Below, one piece after another: positions 1-8,595 of a DNA stretch of 37,744 bases (its first letter is position 1; each line of letters begins with the position of its first letter). The translations under genes and the position numbers were made by a program. The stretch is from an uncultured Eubacteriales bacterium (GTDB lineage Bacteria > Bacillota_A > Clostridia > Peptostreptococcales > Anaerovoracaceae), in NCBI GenBank assembly GCA_902790885.1, contig CADATR010000023.1:1-37744 (forward strand), read 5' to 3'. A model generated the notes under the pieces. It made no database searches and was not told the origin of the DNA. It saw only the letters and a list, made by a program, of their open reading frames with translations.

Positions 1-2744
1 CCGCACTCGTTGCACATTCCGTCGACGTGCAGTATCTGAGGCATCGAGAAGTATGGCACATCAATCGCAACGTTTGCTCTGTTAGGACATACGTCTGTGC
101 AGACTTCGCATACTGTAGCGCATCCGAGGCATCTGTCATCAGCCTTGCCTTCAGGAGCATCCTTGAGGTCGCCCTTTCTGCCGAGCAGCTTCTCCATGTC
201 GCCTGCAGCGTTTGCAGCTTCGCATGCGTCGAATTTAGCTCCGGTGATGGCTGCAGCTACTGTCTGAGCGTCAGCGATAGCCTTTACGACTGTAGCAGGT
301 CCTCTTCTGCAGTCTCCGGCTGCGTAGAGACCAGGCACTGTTGTCATGAGGTTCTCATCGACTACAGGTGCGCCCTTCTCTGTCAGCTCTGCTCCGGCTG
401 CCTCGTAAAGTCCTGTCATGATCCTCTCGCCTACAGCGCAGATAACTGCTGTCGCAGGCACCTCGCAGAACTCGCCTGTTCCGACAGGTGATCTTCTGCC
501 GCTCGCATCAGGCTCTCCGAGAACGTTGATCTCGCACTTGAGCATGCCGTTCTCTGTACCGACAGGTGCGAGGAGCTCCATGAACTCAACGCCGTCCTCA
601 ATTGCCATTACCAGCTCTTCTTCGTCAGCAGGCATGTTGCGTCTGTCTCTTCTGTAGACCAGACGTACGTGCTCTACTCCAGGCTGTCTCTTTGCTGCTC
701 TTGCAACGTCCATTGCAGTATTTCCGCCGCCGACTACGACTACGTCTGTTCCCAGATCGCAGCTTCCCGGTGCAGCCTTTACTGCCTGCAGGAACTCAAG
801 AGCGTCGATCTCATCGCCGTACTTAAGAGCCTTGCGTCCGTGAGCCCATGCTCCGATGCAGACTACGATGTTCTCGAAGCCTTCATCCTTGAGCTCCTGT
901 ACGGATGCGATCTCGCGGCCTGTGACCATCTTTGCTCCGTATGCCGAGCAGAGTGCCACATCGCTGTCGAGGGCCTCATCGCCGATCCTGAATCCAGGGA
1001 TGACGTATCTTGGAACGCCGCCCATCTTATCCTGTTTTTCGAATACTGTTACATCAGCACCTGCTCTTGACAGGAACGAAGCTGTCGCGAGTCCCGCAGG
1101 GCCTCCGCCGATCACAGCTACCTTCTTGCCGCTTGGTGCAGCAGCCCTGAGACCCGGCAGCACCTTTGCGCATGCCGCCTCTGCAGCCATCAGCTTCACC
1201 TCGCGGATGCGGAGGGCTGATTCATAGTGGTTTCTCATGCATCTGTCTGCGCATGTATGCGGGCAGATGGTTCCTGTCGTGAACGGCAGAGCGTTCTTCT
1301 CGAGGATGATCCTGAGAGCTGTCTCGCTATCGCCCTTCTCCATCGCCTCAAGGTATGCAGGGATATCCTGGTTGATAGGGCATCCGCCGCTGCAAGGAGC
1401 GTGGAAGCAGTCAAGCATAGGGAGATCTTCTCCGTTCTTGCGGTCAGGAAGCGGCTTGATAGGCTTGCGGTTTCTCGGTCCCTGAGACATCTCAACAAGA
1501 GCGCCTACCTTTTCGATATCCACTCCGTGGAATCTCTCACATCCGCAGTCCATCAGCTTCTCGCCTATCTGCGACATTCTCTGATACCCGCCCGGTTTCA
1601 GAATAGTTGTAGCCATTGTGATAGGCCAGATACCGGCTTCGAATATCTCCTTGATATTGAAGTAGTCAGCTCCGCCGGAGTAGCTGATCCTGAGCTTTCC
1701 GTCAAACTGCTTTGAGATCTTCTCAGCAAGGTAGATGCTCAGCGGGAACAGGCTGCGTCCGGCCATGTACATCTCTTCCGAAGGAAGCTCGCCGGCCTTT
1801 ACATCCACAGGGAATGTGTTTGTCAGCTTCACGCCGAATTCGAGACCCTTCTCGTCGCAGAGCTTCTGCAGTCTCTCGAACATCGGGACTGCATCCTTCC
1901 ACTGGAGGTCTTCGAGGAAGTGATGATCGTCGAATGCGATGTAGTCGAATCCGAGCGAATCGAGTCTCTCTCTTGCGAACTCGTATCCGAGCAGAGTCGG
2001 GTTGCACTTGATGAATGTGTTGAGGTTCTTCTCTGTGATGAGGTACGATGCGATACGCTCGATCTCATCAGGCGGGCATCCGTGCAGTGTCGACTCAGTG
2101 ATGGAGTTCGAGATCCTTGCAGGGATCGCTTTCACGAAGTCCTCATCGACGTTTTTGAGTCTGCCGTCTCTTACAGCTTTGAGAGAAACCTCCATGGCGT
2201 TCTTGAACACCTCTGTTTCAGAAGCGTCCTTCATCTCCTCGATGTATTTGTTTACCTTTGGAGTCTTGATGCCCTCAAGGTCATATCCTACGGACATATT
2301 GAACACGAATCCGTCAGGATCGCCGAGGCCAAGCTCCTTTGCAAGGATCTTGCAGATGAACCAGGCCTTTACGTATTCCTCATAAGCCTGAGGTACATAC
2401 AGCTCTGTCGACCACTCGCAGTTGTAGCACTCATCGTGAGCCGTGATGCAAGGCTTTGCAACGCACGCAGCGAGCTCAGCACCGTCCATCACCTGTACTG
2501 TCTTAAGCTCGAAGAATCTTGAGCCAGCGACGTACGATGCGATTATGTTCTGCGCCAGCTGAGTGTTAGGGCCGGCAGCAGGTCCGAACGGCGACTCGAT
2601 CTTCTCATCGAAGATCGGAAGAGCCTGACCGTTTGTATGCTTTACAAGCTTGGAAATGCCAAAAATGCTTCCGCTCTTTTCATACTCATCGATCACCCAG
2701 TTCAGCAGTTGATCATAGGGCATCGGTCTCATAATATCACTCAT
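1..2744 (-). CDS. ygfK: YgfK, putative selenate reductase-like Fe-S flavoprotein subunit (partial, C-terminus beyond window)
   Basis: The frame is open from the ATG at 2744 to the left edge, giving 914 codons. The E. coli protein is about 1030 residues, so roughly 115 are missing. Domains in order: a dihydroorotate-dehydrogenase-like N-terminal part (about 1-430); a GltD-type Fe-S region with Cys motifs near 445 (CHAPCSGGC) and 491 (CPHTCADRC); an FAD-binding GGGPAG motif near 540; an NAD(P)-binding GGGNTAMD motif near 666; and a C-terminal ferredoxin-like Cys cluster from about 866 that runs to the edge. The start is supported by AGGAGGG nine bases upstream. This layout suggests an electron-transfer partner for the molybdenum hydroxylases upstream. 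ygfK belongs to the selenium-linked purine/urate cluster; the selenate reductase name is historical. It follows ssnA after a 133-base gap containing a long hairpin. No in-frame TGA was seen. Confidence 0.93.
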   Translation of the reverse strand, partial: MSDIMRPMPYDQLLNWVIDEYEKSGSIFGISKLVKHTNGQALPIFDEKIESPFGPAAGPNTQLAQNIIASYVAGSRFFELKTVQVMDGAELAACVAKPCITAHDECYNCEWSTELYVPQAYEEYVKAWFICKILAKELGLGDPDGFVFNMSVGYDLEGIKTPKVNKYIEEMKDASETEVFKNAMEVSLKAVRDGRLKNVDEDFVKAIPARISNSITESTLHGCPPDEIERIASYLITEKNLNTFIKCNPTLLGYEFARERLDSLGFDYIAFDDHHFLEDLQWKDAVPMFERLQKLCDEKGLEFGVKLTNTFPVDVKAGELPSEEMYMAGRSLFPLSIYLAEKISKQFDGKLRISYSGGADYFNIKEIFEAGIWPITMATTILKPGGYQRMSQIGEKLMDCGCERFHGVDIEKVGALVEMSQGPRNRKPIKPLPDRKNGEDLPMLDCFHAPCSGGCPINQDIPAYLEAMEKGDSETALRIILEKNALPFTTGTICPHTCADRCMRNHYESALRIREVKLMAAEAACAKVLPGLRAAAPSGKKVAVIGGGPAGLATASFLSRAGADVTVFEKQDKMGGVPRYVIPGFRIGDEALDSDVALCSAYGAKMVTGREIASVQELKDEGFENIVVCIGAWAHGRKALKYGDEIDALEFLQAVKAAPGSCDLGTDVVVVGGGNTAMDVARAAKRQPGVEHVRLVYRRDRRNMPADEEELVMAIEDGVEFMELLAPVGTENGMLKCEINVLGEPDASGRRSPVGTGEFCEVPATAVICAVGERIMTGLYEAAGAELTEKGAPVVDENLMTTVPGLYAAGDCRRGPATVVKAIADAQTVAAAITGAKFDACEAANAAGDMEKLLGRKGDLKDAPEGKADDRCLGCATVCEVCTDVCPNRANVAIDVPYFSMPQILHVDGMCNEC

Positions 2745-2803
2745 AAATATCCCTCCTGTCAGTATATCTGTCCTGTATTGCAGCTGTCTGATTCAGTATC
2801 CTG

Positions 2804-2863
2804 AGAAGACTCAAAAGTGTCCGAACTCTGAGTGTACCCGAGAGAGGAACTTTTGAGGCTTCT
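2804..2863 (-). repeat. Intercistronic hairpin between ssnA and ygfK
   Basis: Inverted repeat with 15-base arms at 2804-2818 and 2849-2863 and a single mismatch, which is a possible G-U pair in RNA. The 30-base interior has further CTCT/AGAG complementarity. It lies 14 bases past the ssnA stop on the transcribed strand. No run of U follows, so it does not look like an intrinsic terminator. It may be an RNA-stability or processing element. Confidence 0.7.
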
Positions 2864-2877
2864 GCCAGCAATCCTGA

Positions 2878-4218
2878 TCAGTATTCTCTGTGGTTGAGCT
2901 CGCCCCAGAGCTTCTTGCTCTGCTCGAGCGTCCAGGCGTTGATAGCCTCTTCATCTATGTCTACAAATTCTCTGTCTTTGTACAGGACTCTTCCGTTGAT
3001 GATGGTGGTTCTGCAGTTTTTGCCCATCATTCCGAAGATCATGTGGCCGTCGATGTTCTCATCCGAGAACGGTGTGAACGGCTTGTAATCCATTACGATG
3101 ACGTCAGCCGCAGCGCCTTCCTTCAGTATGCCAAGAGGCTTCTTGAAGTACTTTGCGGCGATCTTTCTGTTGTTCTCGAAGAGCATCGTAACGTCTTCGC
3201 CCCATGCCACGTTCGGCATAGCCGCGTTGTGTCTCTGGATTATCAGGAATACCTTAAGGCTCTCGAGCATGTCGTGTGTGTAAGCGTCTGTACCCATGCC
3301 GACTGTGATGCCCTTTGCCATCATCTGCAGCACCGGCGCGCAGCCTACGGCATTGCCCATGTTCGACTCAGGGTTGTTGACTACCATGGTGCCTGTCTCC
3401 TTGATGATATCCATCTCGGCAGGACTTACATGTATGCAGTGTCCGAGCAGGGTCTTCTCGCCGAGTATCCCGTTGTACAGGAGCCTGTTGACCGGCCTGC
3501 ATCCGTAATTCCTGAGGCTGTCGTATACATCGTTCATGCCCTCTGCCACATGGATGTGGAATCCGGTCATGCCGTCGTTAGCTTCGACCATCTTCTCGAA
3601 TGTCTTGTCGGAGATGGTGAAGAGAGCGTGGCCGCCGAACATGGCCTTGATCATGTCGTCATCCTCTTTGATCGCCCACTTTGCGAAATCTGCGTTCTCC
3701 TGGATGCCCTGCAGGGTCTTTTCCTCGCCGTCTCTCTCGGAGACTTCATAGCAGAGGCACGATCTCATTCCGAGCTCCTTAGCGACGTCCTTGATTGCAA
3801 AGAGCGATCCCGGTATCTCGCAGAAACTTGCGTGATGGTCGAATATGGTCGTTACACCGTCTCTGATGCAGTCCAGTATGGTCGCATATGCGCAGGCCTT
3901 TGTTCCGTCGATAGTCAGATGACGGTCGATGGCCCACCATGTGCCGTCGAGGACCTCAAAGAAGTTTGTAGGGTTGTTTCCGACGATCGAAAGTCCTCTT
4001 GCAAGTCCGGAGTAAATATGTGTATGCGCGTTGATCAGACCCGGCATGATTATGCCGCCCTTTGCGTCGATGAATTCGGCATCAGGATATGCTGCTTTCA
4101 TATCGGCGAGCGTTCCGACCGCCTTTATCACCTCTCCGTCGATAACTACGGCTCCGTCTTTCAGGTAAGGAAATTCAGGATCTCTCGTAATAAGCTGTCC
4201 GTTTCCTATTAAAAGCAT
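2878..4218 (-). CDS. ssnA: SsnA, putative amidohydrolase-superfamily aminohydrolase
   Basis: A 446-residue metal-dependent hydrolase of the amidohydrolase superfamily, close to the length of E. coli SsnA (about 440). Metal-site residues visible are the HxH pair (H65, H67 in NAHTH), H221/H223 (HIHVAE), H260 (GHCIHVS) and D311 (GMGTDAY). These give the TIM-barrel arrangement seen in guanine, cytosine and atrazine-type deaminases or chlorohydrolases. It lies between xdhD and ygfK, as in the E. coli and urate-degradation clusters. There it is thought to act on a purine or ring-opened purine intermediate, but the exact reaction cannot be read from sequence. The start at 4218 is supported by GGGAGG eight bases upstream. 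Both flanking gaps carry strong hairpins, so its expression may be tuned separately from xdhD and ygfK. Confidence 0.92.
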   Translation of the reverse strand: MLLIGNGQLITRDPEFPYLKDGAVVIDGEVIKAVGTLADMKAAYPDAEFIDAKGGIIMPGLINAHTHIYSGLARGLSIVGNNPTNFFEVLDGTWWAIDRHLTIDGTKACAYATILDCIRDGVTTIFDHHASFCEIPGSLFAIKDVAKELGMRSCLCYEVSERDGEEKTLQGIQENADFAKWAIKEDDDMIKAMFGGHALFTISDKTFEKMVEANDGMTGFHIHVAEGMNDVYDSLRNYGCRPVNRLLYNGILGEKTLLGHCIHVSPAEMDIIKETGTMVVNNPESNMGNAVGCAPVLQMMAKGITVGMGTDAYTHDMLESLKVFLIIQRHNAAMPNVAWGEDVTMLFENNRKIAAKYFKKPLGILKEGAAADVIVMDYKPFTPFSDENIDGHMIFGMMGKNCRTTIINGRVLYKDREFVDIDEEAINAWTLEQSKKLWGELNHREY

Positions 4219-4245
4219 GTTTCATCCTCCCTTCTGAATCCTTCG

Positions 4246-4282
4246 GGTGTATCTGCCCGGATCTTTCCGGGCAAAATACACC
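4246..4282 (-). repeat. Intercistronic hairpin between xdhD and ssnA
   Basis: Two-part stem: GGTGTAT (4246-4252) pairs with ATACACC (4276-4282), and TGCCCGGA (4254-4261) pairs with TCCGGGCA (4266-4273). The loop is four bases, with a small internal loop between the two stems. No T-run follows on the minus strand. It ends about 27 bases upstream of the ssnA start, with the ribosome binding site left outside the stem. Its likely role is mRNA processing or stabilisation. Confidence 0.72.
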
Positions 4283-4322
4283 TTATTTCTGTAACCATCT
4301 CATATTAGTTGTCTGTTTTTGA

Positions 4323-7205
4323 TTATTTGATCTTTCCAAGCTCTCTCAGGATCTTCTCCGGCGTCATAGGCCAGCTCCTCATCCAGACGCCGCAGGCATC
4401 GTGAATGGCGTTTCCGATCGCCGGAGCCGCGCCGTTGCACGCGATCTCAGATATGGACTTCGCACCGAACGGTCCGTCAGGATCGTCCACATCGATCAGC
4501 ACAGCCTTGAAGTCATCAGGCTGCTCCGAAATCATCGGTACGCCGTAGTCCGTCATGGTTGCGTTCACGCAGCGGCCGTCCTTGTCGAGTATCATGTCCT
4601 CATACAGGGTGTGACCGATGGACTTGAGCGATGCTCCGTACATCTGGCAGAGAGCCGCCTCAGGATTGATAGGTGTGCCCGCATCCTGCACCGCGTAGAA
4701 CTTCTGCACCTTGACTTCTCCGGTCTTTACGTTCACTGCCACCTGTGCGAAGTGAGCTCCGTAAGGCACTGAAGATGCCGCAGTTGTGAAGCTTCCCGGC
4801 GCTATCAGGTGTCCGCGTCCCGTTCCGGATGTGGCTGTGTGTATGATCTCGTAATACGATAATTTTTTACCCGTCTTCTTCGATACTGCTTCGCCAGGCC
4901 ATGCAAGTTCGATGTCTCCCTTGTCTTCGCCGAGCTGGTATGCCGCCTCATCGAGTATCTTTTCCTTCAGATTCGTGGATGCCACGACCGCGGCGTTGCC
5001 GCTGAAGAAGGTACCGGACGATGCGTACGAGCCCGTATCGAAGGCGCCTGAATCAGTGTCGCCCGTTATTACGGTGATTCTCTCCACAGGCACGCAGAGT
5101 ATGTCGCTTGCTACCTTGGCGATGATGGTATCGAGGCCAGTGCCGATGTCAGCTGCTCCGGACAGCACTATGATGGAGCCGTCCATCTCGAGCTTGGCTA
5201 TCGCATTGGCGTGATCGAGTCCCGGAAGTCCCGAGCCCTGCATGATCATCGCAAAGCCCTTTCCGATCTTCCAGTCAGGATCGCCGCTTTCTTCGTGCTT
5301 GCCCCACTCTATCATCTCGCAGCCCTTTTCGACCGCTTCTCTGAGTCCGCAGGAGCCTACAGGAACAACGTTTCCTTCACGTCCTTCGCCCAGGCCCTTG
5401 AGGATCTCGAGCATGTAGCCTTCCTCGACGTGGTTCTTGAGGACCATATCCTTGTAGTCAACTCCCAGCTTGTCGGCGAGCTCGCACATGGCCATCATGA
5501 GGCCGTATGTGCCCTTAGGCGTTCCGTAGCCCTGATACGCTCCCGCAGGCGGGATGTTTGTATAGTAGATCGTAAGATCGTATTTCATGTTGTCGCACTT
5601 GAACAGCGGCAGAGTCTTTGAGCAGCTGTTCATAGGCACCGTGAGTGCGTGGTTTCCGTAAGGACCGGTGTTGGCGTCGACCTTCATGTAGATGCCTGTT
5701 ATGGATCCGTCCTTCTTGCCGCCCATCTTCACGTGGACGCGCATCGGGTGCCTCGTGGAGTTCGCGATGAACTCCTCCTCACGGGTATTGTGATAAAGCA
5801 CAGGTCTGCCTGTAGCGAACGTAGCGTACGCAGTCAGATCCTCGACGAGGATGTCCTGCTTTGAGCCGTATCCGCCGCCTACCCTGGTCTTTATTACATG
5901 TATCTTGTTCTGAGGAAGACCTGTGACCCAGCTTATGATGCGGCGCACATGGTAAGGAACCTGTGTGCTCGCGTATACGATGAGTCTTCCGTTCTCGAGC
6001 TTCGAGAAGCAGATGTGGGTCTCGAGCGGAGTATGCTGTATCTGGCTGGTCTGATATGTCGCCTCAACTACTGCGTCAGCTTCCGCAAACGCCTTGTCCA
6101 CATCGCCGATGCCGCCGTGGTTAGCAGCAGCTACGTTGTGAAGCACATCGCCGTGCAGAGGGAACTGATAGACTACCTTGCCCTCTCTCTCGTCTCCAGA
6201 AAGCTTTGCATTGTACTCGTCAAGGTCATCAGGAGCTCCGGCGTTGTACTGCACCCTTCCGTTGTGCACCAGCGGAGCGCCCTCAGCCATTGCCTCTTCG
6301 ACCGTAAATACGGCCTCCAGAGGCTCGTACTCCACCTCAATGAGGTCACGTGCCTTTATCGCTTCTTCGAGCGTCTCAGCCACTACAGCGGCCACACGGT
6401 CGCCTACGTGTCTTACCTTCTTGTTCAGCAGTCTTCTGTCGTGCGGCGACGGCTCAGGTTCGCCCTGTCCGGCTGACATGTAAGTGACATCCGGGCAGTT
6501 ATACGCGGTGATCACCTTTAAGACTCCCGGCAGAGCCTCGGCCTTTGAAGTGTCGATTTTGTTTACATAAGCATGAGCGTAAGGCGAACGCAGAACTACC
6601 ATGTAGCAGGTATCATCATCCACGTAGTCCTCTACAAACGCTCTCTCTCCGGATACCAGCTGAGGAGCATCCACCTTAGGCATCACCTTTCCGACAGCCT
6701 TGAGATGCGGTCTGAATTCAGGCGCGATCTTTGTCTTGTATTCACCTGTCGCGAGTTTCTCCTTTATGAGCTCCGCGGCCAGGTAGTAGTGCTCATATCC
6801 GGCGTCACGGATGAATATGCCGGAAAGAACATCCTTTACGTCTTCTCTTGACGGGGACGGATTGTTATCGAACAGCCACGTCATCAGCAGCGCTGCCGCA
6901 GGAGCGTTGTATGCGCTCTGCACGACACCTGCGTCGATGAGAGCCTTCTGCACCACCGAAAGGTGCATCGAATCTCCGAGACTGTCAGGAGTGACTATCT
7001 CGCAGCCTTCAGCCTCTCCGGCCAGCACAAGGTTTGAGAATACAGGGATCCCGTTGAGAAGCACCGTATCGCTTCCGCAGAAGCCTTCAGCGTCGTCGCT
7101 GTCGCGTACGGCAAAGTTGCCGTTCATCAGAAGCATCTCACGGAGTCTCTTTACAGGGTCGATATCGAATGACCGTTTTTTGCCGTTTATGGTACAAGTG
7201 ATCAT
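4323..7205 (-). CDS. xdhD: XdhD, fused selenium-linked molybdenum hydroxylase large subunit
   Basis: A 960-residue protein collinear with E. coli XdhD (956 residues), a molybdenum hydroxylase linked to purine and urate breakdown. Residues 1-150 have the fold of the CoxS/XdhC 2Fe-2S subunit, but cluster cysteines are replaced; for example VQSAYNAPA at 95-103 stands where XdhC has IQCGFCTPG. From about 180 onward is the molybdopterin-binding domain: GGGYGSKQD (443-451), AYQGYGTPK (556-564), GAADIGTGLD (683-692) and the catalytic glutamate E920 in SISE. Compared with xanthine dehydrogenase, the pocket Arg of the FRGFG motif is Gln558 and the Gln of GQG is Thr689, so the substrate may not be xanthine. 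The start is supported by AAGGAGG; it begins two bases after ygfM ends. Whether the Mo carries selenium cannot be seen. Confidence 0.93.
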   Translation of the reverse strand: MITCTINGKKRSFDIDPVKRLREMLLMNGNFAVRDSDDAEGFCGSDTVLLNGIPVFSNLVLAGEAEGCEIVTPDSLGDSMHLSVVQKALIDAGVVQSAYNAPAAALLMTWLFDNNPSPSREDVKDVLSGIFIRDAGYEHYYLAAELIKEKLATGEYKTKIAPEFRPHLKAVGKVMPKVDAPQLVSGERAFVEDYVDDDTCYMVVLRSPYAHAYVNKIDTSKAEALPGVLKVITAYNCPDVTYMSAGQGEPEPSPHDRRLLNKKVRHVGDRVAAVVAETLEEAIKARDLIEVEYEPLEAVFTVEEAMAEGAPLVHNGRVQYNAGAPDDLDEYNAKLSGDEREGKVVYQFPLHGDVLHNVAAANHGGIGDVDKAFAEADAVVEATYQTSQIQHTPLETHICFSKLENGRLIVYASTQVPYHVRRIISWVTGLPQNKIHVIKTRVGGGYGSKQDILVEDLTAYATFATGRPVLYHNTREEEFIANSTRHPMRVHVKMGGKKDGSITGIYMKVDANTGPYGNHALTVPMNSCSKTLPLFKCDNMKYDLTIYYTNIPPAGAYQGYGTPKGTYGLMMAMCELADKLGVDYKDMVLKNHVEEGYMLEILKGLGEGREGNVVPVGSCGLREAVEKGCEMIEWGKHEESGDPDWKIGKGFAMIMQGSGLPGLDHANAIAKLEMDGSIIVLSGAADIGTGLDTIIAKVASDILCVPVERITVITGDTDSGAFDTGSYASSGTFFSGNAAVVASTNLKEKILDEAAYQLGEDKGDIELAWPGEAVSKKTGKKLSYYEIIHTATSGTGRGHLIAPGSFTTAASSVPYGAHFAQVAVNVKTGEVKVQKFYAVQDAGTPINPEAALCQMYGASLKSIGHTLYEDMILDKDGRCVNATMTDYGVPMISEQPDDFKAVLIDVDDPDGPFGAKSISEIACNGAAPAIGNAIHDACGVWMRSWPMTPEKILRELGKIK

Positions 7206-7207
7206 AT

Positions 7208-8011
7208 CTATACCTCCTTCCCCATAAGCTTTCTGTGAAGGTCAAAAGCCGTTACTCCTATAAGGTAGCGCTTGTACGCGTCGCTTCCGAACATGTCATC
7301 CGCTGTATGGAGCCCGGTGCAGACTCTGACCATTTCGATGATCTCATCCTCACCTGTTTCCGGATCATTTCTGAATTTGTCTTCTATGTCGCAGAAATGC
7401 AGCAGTCCGACATTCTTCACAGCGCCTTTAAGGCTCATTCCGTCTTCGGTGAGAGCGGCGCTCATGGTAAGCACTGCATGGCTTTGAGCCGTGTTCGCGT
7501 AACGCTTTGAGACGACCTTGATGTCCTTTGGAACGCATACCGCGGTTATGAGCATATCCTTTTCCGCTTCCTCTGCCTCAATATATGAATCGATCGGCAT
7601 GCTGTCCGCTCCGCTGCTTCTGAGCACTTCCAGTCCGGCGTGGACCGCGTAGAGCACAGGCAGCAGATAGGAGTCATCCCTCATCGCGGCAATGTTGCCG
7701 CCGATCGTTGCCATATTGCGTTTTGTGCGCGAAGCCATGAAGAGGGCCGCTTCACGGAGATAAGCCGGAACCATTTCAGATTCGACTATCTGCTGGAAGG
7801 TGCACATGGCGCCTATGCGCACCATGCTGCCGGCATCTTCGATCTTATTAAGGCCTGCGCATTGCTTGAGCGAGATAAGCGTATCAGCAGCTGCCGCGGC
7901 ATCTGAACCGAGCCTGTTGACCTCGGTACCGCCTGCCAGAAAGACTGAAGACGCGTTTTTTGCGCCGACAGCTTCTTCAGGGCTTTTTGCCATTAACAGT
8001 TGTGTAGCCAT
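7208..8011 (-). CDS. ygfM: YgfM-like FAD-binding subunit of molybdenum hydroxylase
   Basis: A 267-residue FAD-binding subunit of the CoxM/XdhB family. The N-terminal FLAGGTEVNRL (about 23-33) and the central TIGGNIAAMRDDS (about 102-114) are the two FAD-pyrophosphate-binding stretches of this family. E. coli YgfM is of similar size and also precedes xdhD, so this is the natural partner of XdhD. It differs from the other FAD subunit at 8588-9475, which belongs with XdhA and XdhC. The start is supported by AAAGGAG eight bases upstream. It ends two bases before xdhD, so the pair is probably translationally coupled. Confidence 0.9.
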   Translation of the reverse strand: MATQLLMAKSPEEAVGAKNASSVFLAGGTEVNRLGSDAAAAADTLISLKQCAGLNKIEDAGSMVRIGAMCTFQQIVESEMVPAYLREAALFMASRTKRNMATIGGNIAAMRDDSYLLPVLYAVHAGLEVLRSSGADSMPIDSYIEAEEAEKDMLITAVCVPKDIKVVSKRYANTAQSHAVLTMSAALTEDGMSLKGAVKNVGLLHFCDIEDKFRNDPETGEDEIIEMVRVCTGLHTADDMFGSDAYKRYLIGVTAFDLHRKLMGKEV

Positions 8012-8043
8012 ATTGATCTCCTTTGTTCCTCTTTTTCACCCCT

Positions 8044-8595
8044 TTATTTGAAAGGCATCGGTTCCGGATATTCGGTGATGCCCTGTGAATTGACCAGTTC
8101 AGCCTCTTCATACTTTCCGAGGTGTCTGAGCATGGTCTTTTTGACGGCACGGAAGATATTTTCGTATCCGGTGCATCTGCAGAGATGGCCTGACAGAGCC
8201 TTTCTGAGCTCGTCGTCAGTATATTCTTTGCCTGAGTTTACTATCTCCCAGCTCGTCATGATGAAGCCCGGAGTGCAGAAACCGCACTGTATGGCTCCCT
8301 CGTCCACGAAAGCCTGCTGTATGTCCGAAAGCTCTCCGCCCGGGCCTGTCAGTCCCTCGAGAGTCCATATGTCCTTTCCTTCGGCCCATACCGCGAGATA
8401 AATGCAGGAGTTGAACCCTTCCCCGTTGATGATAACGGTGCACGCTCCGCACTCTCCCACTTCGCAGCCCTTCTTCACGGAAGTAAGGTGAAGATCGTTG
8501 CGCAGCATGTCCGTAAGCGACGAGCGCACATCAACGACCTGTTCTATCTCCTTGCCGTTGACCTTGCAGTGGACCACTTTATACTGTTTAGCCAT
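8044..8595 (-). CDS. xdhC: XdhC-type 2Fe-2S subunit of xanthine dehydrogenase/molybdenum hydroxylase
   Basis: A 183-residue CoxS-family subunit with both [2Fe-2S] clusters intact. The plant-ferredoxin cluster is C44, C49, C52 and C64 (CEVGECGACT plus NSC). The alpha-helical cluster is C104, C107, C139 and C141 (QCGFCTPG and HLCRCTGY). It passes electrons from the molybdenum site to FAD. I place the start at the ATG at 8595, nine bases after AGGAGG; a GTG at 8604 would sit inside the ribosome binding site. It overlaps the upstream FAD-subunit gene by eight bases (ATGGCTAA). It is the only complete 2Fe-2S subunit in the window, so it might also serve XdhD/YgfM. It should not be confused with the XdhC-family maturation factor at 15630. 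Confidence 0.94.
   Translation of the reverse strand: MAKQYKVVHCKVNGKEIEQVVDVRSSLTDMLRNDLHLTSVKKGCEVGECGACTVIINGEGFNSCIYLAVWAEGKDIWTLEGLTGPGGELSDIQQAFVDEGAIQCGFCTPGFIMTSWEIVNSGKEYTDDELRKALSGHLCRCTGYENIFRAVKKTMLRHLGKYEEAELVNSQGITEYPEPMPFK

Noticed and set aside
2890..4212. Long plus-strand open frame (440 codons) opposite ssnA
   Set aside because: It is an antisense shadow of ssnA, whose protein has clear family motifs; no ribosome binding site or recognisable protein is seen.
2804..4282. Intrinsic terminators around ssnA
   Set aside because: The stems are strong but no U-run follows on the transcribed strand, so they were listed as intercistronic hairpins instead.
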